Of a stretch of DNA of 49,832 nt, positions 27,711 through 35,652 are shown piece after piece. The stretch's first letter is position 1. Each line of letters starts with the position of its first letter. The position numbers were made by a program, and so were the translations under genes. The stretch is from Phycisphaerae bacterium (GTDB taxonomy: Bacteria > Planctomycetota > Phycisphaerae > UBA1845 > PWPN01). The stretch spans positions 1 to 49,832 of the forward strand of contig JAUCQB010000134.1 of NCBI GenBank assembly GCA_030372985.1. The letters run 5' to 3'. Below the pieces are notes generated by a model. The model made no database searches. It was given only the letters and a program-made list of their open reading frames with translations, and had not been told where the DNA came from.

Positions 27711-27792
27711 TCCTGGACTGAGCTTGTCAAAGTCATCGCCGTGGTTCTTGACGAGCCGGCAGGTTTCCTGGGCTGAGCTTGTCGAAGCCATC
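27711..27792. repeat. Two direct copies of a GAGCTTGTC repeat
   Basis: Copies at 27711-27737 and 27766-27792 share TCCTGG.CTGAGCTTGTC and then AAG.CATC, with 4 differences over 27 bases. Read on the other strand the core is the GACAAGCTCAG word that recurs as an intergenic repeat in many bacterial genomes. Its function is not known to me. Confidence 0.7.
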
Positions 27793-27805
27793 CCGACGCT
27801 TGGTG

Positions 27806-27827
27806 GTGCCGACGCCCCCGTCGGCAC
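27806..27827. repeat. REP-like palindrome
   Basis: A perfect 9-base-pair inverted repeat (GTGCCGACG / CGTCGGCAC) with loop CCCC. The same arms occur at 28528-28549 with loop AGGG, a degenerate copy at 28635-28652, and a shortened copy at 44085-44106. Confidence 0.75.
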
Positions 27828-27833
27828 AGGCTC

Positions 27834-27897
27834 GCTGGTGCGAGAATCCCTTCTCGCACCCCCCGCGGGGCGAATCCCTTCGCCATTCCTGACCCGC
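27834..27897. repeat. 64-base direct repeat, left copy
   Basis: Begins GCTGGTGCGAGAATCCCTTC and continues through GGGGCGAATCCCTTCGCCAT to GACCCGC. The right copy is at 28573-28636 with only a few substitutions. The unit contains the short inverted repeats TGCGAGAA/TTCTCGCA and GGCGAA/TTCGCC. The two copies bracket the DUF4160/DUF2442 genes in direct orientation. Confidence 0.75.
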
Positions 27898-27919
27898 AGG
27901 CACCGACTCAGGATCTGCC

Positions 27920-28168
27920 TCACCGAACGGCCAGCAAGCTCTCTACGGAAAGGTCCTCATCCACGTCCTCCCAGTGGATCCCCACGCCCCCGCCGATCAG
28001 TCTCCAGTTCTTCCTCTGTTTGGGCGTGGCCCGTCGCAGGCGAGGGGACCACTCCAGGGGCACGGCAATCTCCCGTCCGTCGGCCAGGGCGACGCGGAGA
28101 GTGTCTTTCGTGAACGAGACGCCGACGGCCAGGGGTTCAGGTTGTACCTTCGTCGTGGAAGTGCTCAT
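27920..28168 (-). CDS. DUF2442 protein (putative antitoxin-like partner)
   Basis: 82 residues. VGVSFTKDTLRVALADGREIAVPLEW followed by RKNWRLIGGGVGIHWEDVDEDLSVESLLAV is the DUF2442 pattern: a short beta-sheet domain ending in an acidic HWEDVDEDLS motif. Its start overlaps the end of the DUF4160 gene by 32 bases, so the two are translationally coupled. DUF4160/DUF2442 neighbours are very common in bacterial genomes and are often listed as candidate toxin-antitoxin modules. I know of no firm biochemical role, so the antitoxin label is inference. It lies inside a pair of direct repeats. Confidence 0.85.
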   Translation of the reverse strand: MSTSTTKVQPEPLAVGVSFTKDTLRVALADGREIAVPLEWSPRLRRATPKQRKNWRLIGGGVGIHWEDVDEDLSVESLLAVR

Positions 28169-28385
28169 GCCATTTCTCTACGAACAAGTCCTCGTGTGCT
28201 TCAATGATACGCCGAATCTCGCCCAGTTCATGGTCCCGAAAGCCCCTCGATCTGGCCAAGGCAACCGGTCTCAGCCAGAACTTTGCGTAGTTGTCGTCCT
28301 TCTCCACGTGAATGTGGATCGGTTCGTCCCGGTCCAGGCTGAAAAAGAAGAATCGGTAACCCTTCAGGACAAGGACCGTGGGCAT
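28137..28385 (-). CDS. DUF4160 protein (putative toxin-like partner)
   Basis: 82 residues from ATG 28385, with GAGGAG 3-4 bases upstream; the longer open frame to 28445 lacks a site. MPTVLVLKGYRFFFFSLDRDEPIHIHVEKDD and AKFWLRPVALARSRGFRDHELGEIRRIIEAHEDLFVEKWHEHF match DUF4160 closely, including the HIHVE motif and the C-terminal helix. Function unproven. It precedes and overlaps the DUF2442 gene. A lone TATACT (28435-28440 on the minus strand) is a possible -10 element without a -35. Gene context suggests a small mobile or addictive cassette. Confidence 0.88.
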   Translation of the reverse strand: MPTVLVLKGYRFFFFSLDRDEPIHIHVEKDDNYAKFWLRPVALARSRGFRDHELGEIRRIIEAHEDLFVEKWHEHFHDEGTT

Positions 28386-28445
28386 ACTCTCCTCGCGTCT
28401 GGCGCCCAACTCAGCCCCCGACGCCACACTCTCAGTATACCTCAA

Positions 28446-28653
28446 GGTAGGATGACGAATCGAGGCCCCGCACTCTTTGTGTCCAGGCTGGCGCCGGGGT
28501 GGGATTGCCCTGTGAGCACATGGGGATGTGCCGACGAGGGCGTCGGCACTACGGGGCCGCTAACCGCCGTCCGCTGGTGCGAGAATCCCTTCTCACACCC
28601 CTCTCGGGGCGAATCCCTTCGCCATCCCTGACTCGCCAACGAGGGCGTCGGCA
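28446..28653. repeat. Repeat-rich spacer on the right of the DUF4160/DUF2442 pair
   Basis: Contains palindrome GTGCCGACG/CGTCGGCAC at 28528-28549, the right copy of the 64-base direct repeat at 28573-28636, and a degenerate palindrome (GCCAACG/CGTCGGC) at 28635-28652. No gene seen. Confidence 0.7.
28573..28636. repeat. 64-base direct repeat, right copy
   Basis: Partner of 27834-27897 in the same orientation. Differences are mainly single transitions plus a short change in the middle (CTCTCGGGG versus CCCGCGGGG), so the copies have diverged somewhat since duplication. Confidence 0.75.
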
Positions 28654-29973
28654 CTACTGGCTGGCCGGTAGCGATTCCGCCCCGGCGGGCTTGACGATCA
28701 ACTCGAACGGGTCGGAGGATGACACGATCAGGCCTGAGATGTCCTCCATGTCGGCGATCGTAGCCGAATTGTGATAAAGGACCACGGCCCGATACCGCCC
28801 CGGGGCCAGTGGCTCGACATACTTGGCCACCTCCAGCTTGGTTTCATAGCTCTTGCCAGGTTGGAGCATACCGAAGCTGGAGATGCCGCCGCCACCGAAG
28901 CCCATTCGAGGTTTCACCGGCATGAGGCGGTCTTGCTCGTCGCGCACCTCAAGTCGCCATCTTGCCTGCCGGCCGCTGCGGTAGTCCCCGCCCGTCTGGA
29001 ACCCGACTGCCTGAGTCTCGACGTCCACGTTGACAATACGCACATTGATGGTGGGCAAATTGCCGGACGTGCATTCCATCGCTTGCGGGCCGTCGAGGAA
29101 GACGTGCAGCGGGTCCGGCTTGCCATCCATCCGACGCAGAGTGGTCACCAACGCGAGGTTCTCTTTCGTCTTGAACGTCGGGTCCTCAGGCGGGTGTGCC
29201 GCCCAGTGTGTAATCTGCTCTTTGAAGCCCGGTCGATTCCGGCGGGCCATCTCAATCAGGATCGCGTCGGGCGCATCGTGGCTGTGCGGCCTGGACAGCT
29301 TCATCGCCGAATCCAGCAGGGCGATGAGCTGGTCATCCCGCGACCGACCGACATGTGCAGCCATGGATGCGAACACTGGGTAGTAATTCGTACCGGGAAT
29401 GGTGAATTCACGAAGATCGACCAGTTTGTTGAGGGCTCGGTTCGAGGTCTCGGCGGCGATTGACAGGAGCCAGATTGCCTGTTCGGGCGAGGGGCCTTTC
29501 GCGGACATGATCGGGTCGAGAGCAAGCAGAAGAAGCTCTGATTCCCAAGGCCGCAAGCCGAAGCGGTTGGCCCGTCCACGCAACTGCATCAACTGCACAG
29601 GCCGGGCCTTGGGAAGCGTGGCCAGAAGATAGCTGGTCGGCCTCAGGGCAACCGAGACCGGCTCCTCCAATTCAACCACGCGGACGCGCACCAGCCACGA
29701 GTAGTAACAGCAGAATGCCGTGAGGACCGCAAGCATGATCGCCCATCGCCGCCGGCGGGTGCGGTGAAGTCGCCTGGGGGTGCGGGCGTCGTGCCCGCAT
29801 TCGGGGCAGACCAGGCTCGGTGCCTCGGTCATGTTGTACCAGCACTTGGGGCATCGCGGCCGGCCCCGGCTGCGGTCCTGGAACAGGCCAAGGTACAGCA
29901 GCAGCGCCGTCAGCGCCGCAAAAAGCACCAGCACCGCCCAGATGATCGGCACGGTCGAACCCATGAATATCAT
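28654..29973 (-). CDS. Membrane protein with N-terminal zinc ribbon, unknown
   Basis: 439 residues if started at ATG 29973; ATG 29964 is equally possible. The open frame extends to 30105, but that part is a degenerate repeat. Order: membrane segment (IIWAVLVLFAALTALLLYLGLF), zinc ribbon CPKCWYNMTEAPSLVCPECG (two CxxC pairs), a basic stretch, a second membrane segment (WAIMLAVLTAFCCYYSWLV), a mainly helical soluble region (about 130-290), and a beta-rich C-terminal domain with SYETKLEVAKYVEPLAPGRYRAVV. The ribbon faces the side opposite the large C-terminal part. This layout recurs in planctomycetes, but I know no function. Confidence 0.7.
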   Translation of the reverse strand: MIFMGSTVPIIWAVLVLFAALTALLLYLGLFQDRSRGRPRCPKCWYNMTEAPSLVCPECGHDARTPRRLHRTRRRRWAIMLAVLTAFCCYYSWLVRVRVVELEEPVSVALRPTSYLLATLPKARPVQLMQLRGRANRFGLRPWESELLLLALDPIMSAKGPSPEQAIWLLSIAAETSNRALNKLVDLREFTIPGTNYYPVFASMAAHVGRSRDDQLIALLDSAMKLSRPHSHDAPDAILIEMARRNRPGFKEQITHWAAHPPEDPTFKTKENLALVTTLRRMDGKPDPLHVFLDGPQAMECTSGNLPTINVRIVNVDVETQAVGFQTGGDYRSGRQARWRLEVRDEQDRLMPVKPRMGFGGGGISSFGMLQPGKSYETKLEVAKYVEPLAPGRYRAVVLYHNSATIADMEDISGLIVSSSDPFELIVKPAGAESLPASQ

Positions 29974-30070
29974 TATGCCGCCGGGCAGATCACATAGGCA
30001 ATCTGCGGCACCCCTGAGACTGGGCCCAGAGCCAAGTGCAAACGCAGAAGCCATCATCGTGTGAATCATC

Positions 30071-30150
30071 GTGGGACCGGCATCATAGTGAGGAATCGGC
30101 ATCATTGTGTGGGACCTGCATCATCATGTGGGACCGGCATCTTGCCGGTC
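30071..30150. repeat. Degenerate tandem repeat ending in a GGCATCTTGCC hairpin
   Basis: Four imperfect units of 17-23 bases, each with a GTGGGACC..GCATCAT core, start at 30071, 30088, 30107 and 30128. The last ends in a hairpin (GACCGGCA, loop TCT, TGCCGGTC; 30132-30150). The same hairpin with flanking GTGGGACC and CTGGAAGG words recurs at 35461-35500. Confidence 0.7.
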
Positions 30151-30473
30151 AACGACGGGCTGGAAGGCTTTCCCCGTGCCTTTGAGAGTGTACCCCAGCA
30201 TTGCATATGGCAACGCTGGGGAATGCAGAATGGTGAATGGAGAATTGAGAATGGGCCTTGTTCTACCGTCGTTTGTGCACCTCGCCGCCGGCGCCTGGGG
30301 GCCATCAGCCTGACATGCGGGCCGCGAATTGCCAAAGGAAGTGACTCGCCGGATGCCCGCGGGGATCCGCAAAAGTCCAGGCGGCCGTTGCCTCCGGACT
30401 GCTGGAAGCTTTTCCAACGGTGATTATCATGACCGGATCTGTCCGGGCATTCTGAATACCACAGGAGGTCCAC
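30151..30473. other. Divergent intergenic region upstream of the hexosaminidase
   Basis: About 320 bases without a gene. It includes a purine-rich stretch of repeated GAATGG/GAGAAT words (about 30225-30255), which looks like dispersed repeat material. No clear promoter for the GH20 gene was identified. Confidence 0.4.
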
Positions 30474-32102
30474 ATGTTCCACCCAATACTGCCCGTGATT
30501 CTGGTGAGTACAAGTATCATCGTCGGGCAAGTCGGGCTGGCCGCTCAAGGCCCGGCCCTGGCGGTCATTCCCCAGCCCATCCAAGCGGAACTCTCCGGCG
30601 GGGTCTTCGTCATCGACGAGAACACCGTGATCGTCGCCGATACCGCGAGCATGCCCGAAGCCTGCAAGCTGCAGGATTACCTCGCCCCGGCGATGGGCTT
30701 TCGCTTGAAGCTCGTCGAAAATGCCGGATCACAGCGTGCCATCACATTGAGAATCGCTGACGCGTTCGCCGGCCTGGCCGACGAAGGATATGCACTCAGC
30801 GTGGCTCCTGACGGCATCCTGATCGGCGCCAAGGCCCGCCCCGGCCTGTTCCATGGCATTCAGACGCTGCGGCAGCTGCTGCCGCCCGCCGTCTTTCGCC
30901 TGGCGCGGGTGGAGGGCGTGCGCTGGGAGGTCCCGTGCGTGAGGATTGAGGACCAACCGCGCTTCAAGTGGCGCGGTCTTCTGGTTGACACCGCTCGCCA
31001 CTTCGTCCCGAAGTCATCTCTGCTCAAGTTCATCGATACCATGGCCCTGCACAAGTTCAACAGCCTGCAGCTTCACCTGACCGACGATCAGGGCTGGCGA
31101 ATCGAGATCAAGAAGTATCCCAAGCTCACGGAGATCGGGGCATGGCGGGACGAAACCCTTGTCGGCCATGCCCGCACGAAACCTTGGCAGTTTGACGGCC
31201 GCAGACACGGCGGGTTCTATACACAGAACGACATCCGCGAGATCGTCCGTTACGCGGCCGACCGGCACATCAATGTCGTTCCCGAGATCGAGATGCCCGG
31301 CCACGCGCGGGCGGCCATCTCCGCGTACCCGCGACTCGGATGCAACCCCGACACGCCGCTCAAACCGTGGGCGGTCTGGGGCGTGTGTCCCGACATCTTC
31401 TGCCCGACAGACGAAATGATCGCCTTCATGCAGGACGTACTGACCGAAGTGATGGAGCTGTTCCCGAGTCCGTTCATCCACATCGGCGGGGACGAAGCGG
31501 TCAAAGACCAGTGGAAGGCCAGCCCCGTTGTGCAGGCCCGCATCAAGGAACTGGGCTTGAAGGACGAGGCCGAGATGCAGAGCTGGTTTGTCAAGCAGAT
31601 GGACGCGTTTCTGACCAGACACGGACGTCGGCTGGTCGGCTGGGATGAGATTCTTGAGGGTGGGCTGGCGCCGGGAGCGGTGGTCATGTCATGGCGCGGC
31701 GAGAAGGGCGGGATCACGGCTGCCAAGTCGGGGCACGATGTGGTGATGGCACCGACGTCATACACCTACCTCGACTATTATCAGGGTCCGAAGGAAAGGG
31801 AGCCGCTGGCCATCGGCGGCGACGTGCCGATCGAGAAAGTCTACGGGTATGACCCCATTCCGGCCGAGCTGAGCGCAGACGAGGCCCGGCACGTGCTTGG
31901 AACGCAAGGCCAGCTCTGGTCGGAGTACATTCCCAACCCGAGGCATCTGGAATACATGGCCTATCCCCGCGCGGCGGCACTGGCCGAGGTGGCGTGGTCG
32001 GCCAAGGAGCGGCGGGACTTCGATTCGTTTATGAACCGGCTGCGACAGCACGTGCAGCGGTTGCAGGTGATGGATGTCAACTTCCGGCCGTTGGACAAGT
32101 GA
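30474..32102 (+). CDS. Secreted beta-N-acetylhexosaminidase, GH20
   Basis: 542 residues with a signal peptide (1-24) and a strong AGGAGG 5 bases before ATG. It removes terminal beta-linked GlcNAc or GalNAc from glycans such as chitin oligomers, host glycans or peptidoglycan. The N-terminal GH20b domain (about 30-165) leads to the barrel: RFKWRGLLVDTARHFVP, HKFNSLQLHLTDDQGWRIEI and VVPEIEMPGHARA. The catalytic pair is Asp340-Glu341 in HIGGDEAVKDQW, where the Asp orients the substrate acetamido group. GWDEILEGGL and LGTQGQLWSEYI complete the active site. The large glycosidase-like gene follows 67 bases downstream, so the two are probably co-transcribed. Confidence 0.92.
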   Translation: MFHPILPVILVSTSIIVGQVGLAAQGPALAVIPQPIQAELSGGVFVIDENTVIVADTASMPEACKLQDYLAPAMGFRLKLVENAGSQRAITLRIADAFAGLADEGYALSVAPDGILIGAKARPGLFHGIQTLRQLLPPAVFRLARVEGVRWEVPCVRIEDQPRFKWRGLLVDTARHFVPKSSLLKFIDTMALHKFNSLQLHLTDDQGWRIEIKKYPKLTEIGAWRDETLVGHARTKPWQFDGRRHGGFYTQNDIREIVRYAADRHINVVPEIEMPGHARAAISAYPRLGCNPDTPLKPWAVWGVCPDIFCPTDEMIAFMQDVLTEVMELFPSPFIHIGGDEAVKDQWKASPVVQARIKELGLKDEAEMQSWFVKQMDAFLTRHGRRLVGWDEILEGGLAPGAVVMSWRGEKGGITAAKSGHDVVMAPTSYTYLDYYQGPKEREPLAIGGDVPIEKVYGYDPIPAELSADEARHVLGTQGQLWSEYIPNPRHLEYMAYPRAAALAEVAWSAKERRDFDSFMNRLRQHVQRLQVMDVNFRPLDK

Positions 32103-32169
32103 ACACCGGCATTGCGTGACCGAATGTGGGCCGGTCGCCAGACCGGGCGGGTTTGTCTCGGAGTGTCCC

Positions 32170-35100
32170 ATGCGATTCAAGTTCTGTCGGGCTGCATCGG
32201 TTTGTCTCGTGCTTGCGGCGGTTCACGTGTCATCGTTGCCGGCCGGAGAGGCTTCTCACGAGCGTCAGCGCGTCGAGATCGGCTGGTGGGACGATTTCCG
32301 AACTGATGGCGGCTGGCTTCCTGAGGATGGCAGTGCGCCGGATCACGGGGATGGTGCTGCAATCGTGTTCGGTTCGGATGGTGCTGTTGTCAGCGTGGCT
32401 TCTTCGAATCGCGCGGTGGCTTGGACGCGCACCACCAACCCGATATGGGCGAACGCGTTTCCGTTCCTTGAGGTCCGATACGAATTTCAGCAGAACGGCT
32501 CGGCGGCATCCGTCTCGATACTCTTGTCGGATGATTCCACCGGTCCCGTGACACCCGGTGCTCTGAACCCGGAGAACCCGCTTGCCGGCGACCACGAGGC
32601 CCTCATCGGACCATTGCCACGCGATCAGGACCATGCCGTCTTCGACCTGCGAGGCCTATTCCCATCGGATCGGGTGGCACGCATGACGCTGCGGATCGCC
32701 CCTGGAGAGACCTCGGCCCAGGTGAGGCTGCGTCACATTGCATTCTGGGCGTCAGACCCGCGCATGGCATCACCGCAAGCGACGCGACCGGCCTCCAGGC
32801 CGGTCCTCGCACCGGAGCAAAACATCCCAACCAGCCGCCCTTCGCCAGGAAGTGTCTGGCAAGCCGTTGAATTGCCGCGGCGTGATGTGATCTCGGCAGC
32901 CTGGTTGGCCTCGGCTTTGGGAACGTCCGCCGACTGGCCGGCTGGTGCGGACATCGAGCGAGGGGGCATCCTGTTTCGGCTGGGCGATGCGGACCGGGCG
33001 GCGATGTGCAGCGGCGTCATGGAGGCGGAGAGCCTGGATGTCAGCGGGCAGTGGAGGGGGTGCGAATTGGCTTTGCTGCTGGGCAGCCGCATCTTCGGCA
33101 GCGGCGTTGCGTGGTACGGGCAGGCGTCGCCCAGTCCCCGCGCCACCATCACCTCGCCCCATCAGCTCGCCGTCCGGCTGGAGTATGAGGACGGAAGCAC
33201 CGGCGTTCACCTTCCGTGGTCAGTTCGTCGCAAGACGTGGGCTGTCGATTGCCTGCCGGACGCTTACATCGTGCCGATGGATCCCAAGAAGGCCCTGGTT
33301 CGTTTCAGCGTTGTTGATGGGATGAGCTATGGCCAGGTGTTCCTGCTGGCCGCGAGCGTCAACTCTTCCTCATCGCCGTCATTTCCACAAATGCGTCCGA
33401 AGGCCGAACCACGCCGACCCCGCCGGATTACCCCCCCCGTCGCTTCGCCGACACAGTGGAATCGTGCCGGAAACCGATTCACCGTCAACAACGCATGGCT
33501 GCGTTTCGTTGCCGAAACAGAGACCGGTGTGCGCCTGGAGCAACTTGGACTCGTGCCTTTCGATCGGGAAATCCTCAACGTCAAATCTCCCGCACCGTTC
33601 GTTGAGGTCCTCGGCGAGGATGGCCAGGCATCATCGATGCGATTCGAGACCGGTACCGGCGGTGACATGGCCGGCGGGGTTCGTCTGGATTTTCGTTGGT
33701 CTCTGGCCCCGTCGAAACATAAGCTTTCCTTGTCCGTGTCCGTTGAGGATGCCGGCCGCATCCACGTGGCCCCGACGCTGCACAACGAGACCGCCCAACC
33801 GTGGAAGGCGGCCCTTCGTATTGCACAGCTTGGCGGATGCCGCATTTCCGCCGTTCCAGGCGACAGGTGCTATCTGGTCGGAACGCGAAATGCGTTGCTG
33901 AGTCGTGAGCCCATCTCCATCCGCAAGGACTATAGCGGTGTCTGGCCGCTGCTCCTCGTCGATCTGTTTGCCGAGCAGGCGGGAGGCGGGTTGGGCGTGT
34001 TCATGATTGACTCGAACCTTCTGCCCAAGGCGCTTGCATTCAAGCAGACCGACAGCGGGACCGACATTGCCATCGAGCTTCGTGACCTGATCGTCCCGCC
34101 CAATGGCAATCTTGTTCTACCTCCGGTAACGCTCATGGCTCACACCGGAGACTGGCACGATCTTTTCAACGCATACCGCACCGAGGCAACCGCCGAGACG
34201 CCGCCGGCCGACAAGCGGCTTGAAGGTGCATTCTACTGCCGGCGGGATTACCCCTTGGGAGGAACCGGATACCTCTTCAGCCCCCCTTTGTTGCGGTACA
34301 CCCCTGAGCGTCTGATCGCCGAGTCGGACACAGCGTTCGGCGGCATTCACATGATCGACATCTCCGGATGGGCGTACAGCCTCGCGACCGGGCGCGTCGG
34401 CGACTATCTCTCCAACGATCTCGGTGGCCTGAGCGAGCTTCGCAGGATGGTGGAGCGGTCGCACGCCGACGGGATCAAGGTGGGCCTGTACTTTGAGGGG
34501 TACCTCATTGACCGGCGGTCGGATTTGGCCAGGAAGGCGTTGCCCGACTGGCAGTCCATCGACAAGGCCGGCAAGCCCGGCTGGTGGTCAGGGGACATGG
34601 AGTTCTTCGCGTGTCCCGGCGTCGAGGCGTGGCGGCGCGAGCTGGCCGGCAGGATCGCCAAGGTCGCTCACGAAACAGGCGCGGACGCCGTGTATGTCGA
34701 TCAGTTCGGCCTGCTCGGGTCGGGCAAGGCCTGCTGGTCTCCGAACCACGGACACCCGGTGCCGTCGAACCCTCTCCTGGAAGAAAGGGCGATGCTGCGG
34801 ACCATTCGCGAAGCCCTGGACGAGAAAGCCGCGGGTACCGCCATATACATCGAGTACACGCCGGTCGACGGACTGATGGACTTGGTGGACGCCGCGTTCG
34901 ACTATGGTCTATGGGACGTCTCGGCCGGCCGGCATCCGGCCTCGCTGCCCTTGTACCGATACGCGTTCCCCAAGCTCGCATCCTTTGAGATGGTCGGCCA
35001 CGGCATCCGGCCCATTCCTGTCGAGGTTGACGACCTGCACCGCTGCATCTTTCACGGATTGGGAATCTGGCTCAAGGGCAGGGCTGATTCCTGGTACACA

Positions 35101-35439
35101 CCGCAGTTCCGCGAACTCGCCCGGCAGGCATACCCGATCTTCCGAGATTACACGGATGTTTTTCGTTCGCGGCAGTGCGAGCCGCTGATCCCGACGTTGC
35201 GTGAGGATCTCTACGCGAATCGTTTCGCCGGCCGGGATCGGACCATCATCACGCTGTACAACGCCGGCTGCGCATCCGTGACGGGCGAGCTGATACAAGT
35301 ACCTCTCCCCGCGGCATGGTCCGTCGTCAGTCTCCTGCCCGGCGGTGAGGCCGACACCCAGCGGGATAAGGAACAAGTGACGATCCGTGGCACCGTCGCA
35401 CCGCGGTCGGTGGCCGTGTTTCTGCTTGCTGCACCCTGA
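32170..35439 (+). CDS. Large secreted glycosidase-like protein (DUF6259-like)
   Basis: 1089 residues from ATG 32170, where a signal peptide (RFKFCRAASVCLVLAAVHVSSLPAG) begins; the frame is open to 32074. The N-terminal 230 residues are a beta-sandwich (carbohydrate-binding style), followed by a Pro/Ser linker, a large beta-rich supersandwich region (about 250-690), then a TIM-barrel region. The barrel shows GGIHMIDISGWAY, GIKVGLYFEGYLIDRR, ADAVYVDQFGLLGSGKACW and AIYIEYTPVDGLMDLVD. The Asp in YVDQFG sits where GH31/36-type enzymes place a nucleophile. The C-terminus is a beta domain. I think of DUF6259-type proteins, but the assignment is from memory. Substrate unknown; its GH20 neighbour suggests an amino-sugar glycan. 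Confidence 0.65.
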   Translation: MRFKFCRAASVCLVLAAVHVSSLPAGEASHERQRVEIGWWDDFRTDGGWLPEDGSAPDHGDGAAIVFGSDGAVVSVASSNRAVAWTRTTNPIWANAFPFLEVRYEFQQNGSAASVSILLSDDSTGPVTPGALNPENPLAGDHEALIGPLPRDQDHAVFDLRGLFPSDRVARMTLRIAPGETSAQVRLRHIAFWASDPRMASPQATRPASRPVLAPEQNIPTSRPSPGSVWQAVELPRRDVISAAWLASALGTSADWPAGADIERGGILFRLGDADRAAMCSGVMEAESLDVSGQWRGCELALLLGSRIFGSGVAWYGQASPSPRATITSPHQLAVRLEYEDGSTGVHLPWSVRRKTWAVDCLPDAYIVPMDPKKALVRFSVVDGMSYGQVFLLAASVNSSSSPSFPQMRPKAEPRRPRRITPPVASPTQWNRAGNRFTVNNAWLRFVAETETGVRLEQLGLVPFDREILNVKSPAPFVEVLGEDGQASSMRFETGTGGDMAGGVRLDFRWSLAPSKHKLSLSVSVEDAGRIHVAPTLHNETAQPWKAALRIAQLGGCRISAVPGDRCYLVGTRNALLSREPISIRKDYSGVWPLLLVDLFAEQAGGGLGVFMIDSNLLPKALAFKQTDSGTDIAIELRDLIVPPNGNLVLPPVTLMAHTGDWHDLFNAYRTEATAETPPADKRLEGAFYCRRDYPLGGTGYLFSPPLLRYTPERLIAESDTAFGGIHMIDISGWAYSLATGRVGDYLSNDLGGLSELRRMVERSHADGIKVGLYFEGYLIDRRSDLARKALPDWQSIDKAGKPGWWSGDMEFFACPGVEAWRRELAGRIAKVAHETGADAVYVDQFGLLGSGKACWSPNHGHPVPSNPLLEERAMLRTIREALDEKAAGTAIYIEYTPVDGLMDLVDAAFDYGLWDVSAGRHPASLPLYRYAFPKLASFEMVGHGIRPIPVEVDDLHRCIFHGLGIWLKGRADSWYTPQFRELARQAYPIFRDYTDVFRSRQCEPLIPTLREDLYANRFAGRDRTIITLYNAGCASVTGELIQVPLPAAWSVVSLLPGGEADTQRDKEQVTIRGTVAPRSVAVFLLAAP

Positions 35440-35460
35440 CGGACTGTAACAGGACGCTGT

Positions 35461-35550
35461 GTGGGACCGGCATCTTGCCGGTCCATCGACCGGCTGGAAG
35501 GGTTCGCTCGGCCCGGAATCCGTTCCGGGCCGCCGTTTCCGGCGGAGTCC
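35461..35550. repeat. Composite of three palindromes
   Basis: First hairpin GACCGGCA/TGCCGGTC (35465-35483), the same element as at 30132. Second, a perfect 10-base-pair stem CGGCCCGGAA/TTCCGGGCCG with loop TCCG (35509-35532). Third, CGCCG/CGGCG just after. No T run follows, so I read it as dispersed repeats that may also act as a transcription end between convergent genes. Confidence 0.65.
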
Positions 35551-35652
35551 CTTCCGCATTCGACGATACAGTAATAGATGGGAATGTCCTGTCAGGAATG
35601 CCCTCGAATGGATTCTGCGGCCGGCAATCGCTCCGGCGACCTCGACCATGCC

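Larger units (their letters stand above)
27538..27919. repeat. Repeat-rich spacer between smc and the DUF4160/DUF2442 pair
   Basis: This 380-base stretch has no gene. It holds two direct copies of a 27-base element with core CTGAGCTTGTC (27711-27737 and 27766-27792), a GTGCCGACG palindrome (27806-27827) and a 64-base repeat unit (27834-27897). The word TTGCCCTGTGAG at about 27674 recurs near 28505 on the far side of the gene pair. Confidence 0.7.
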
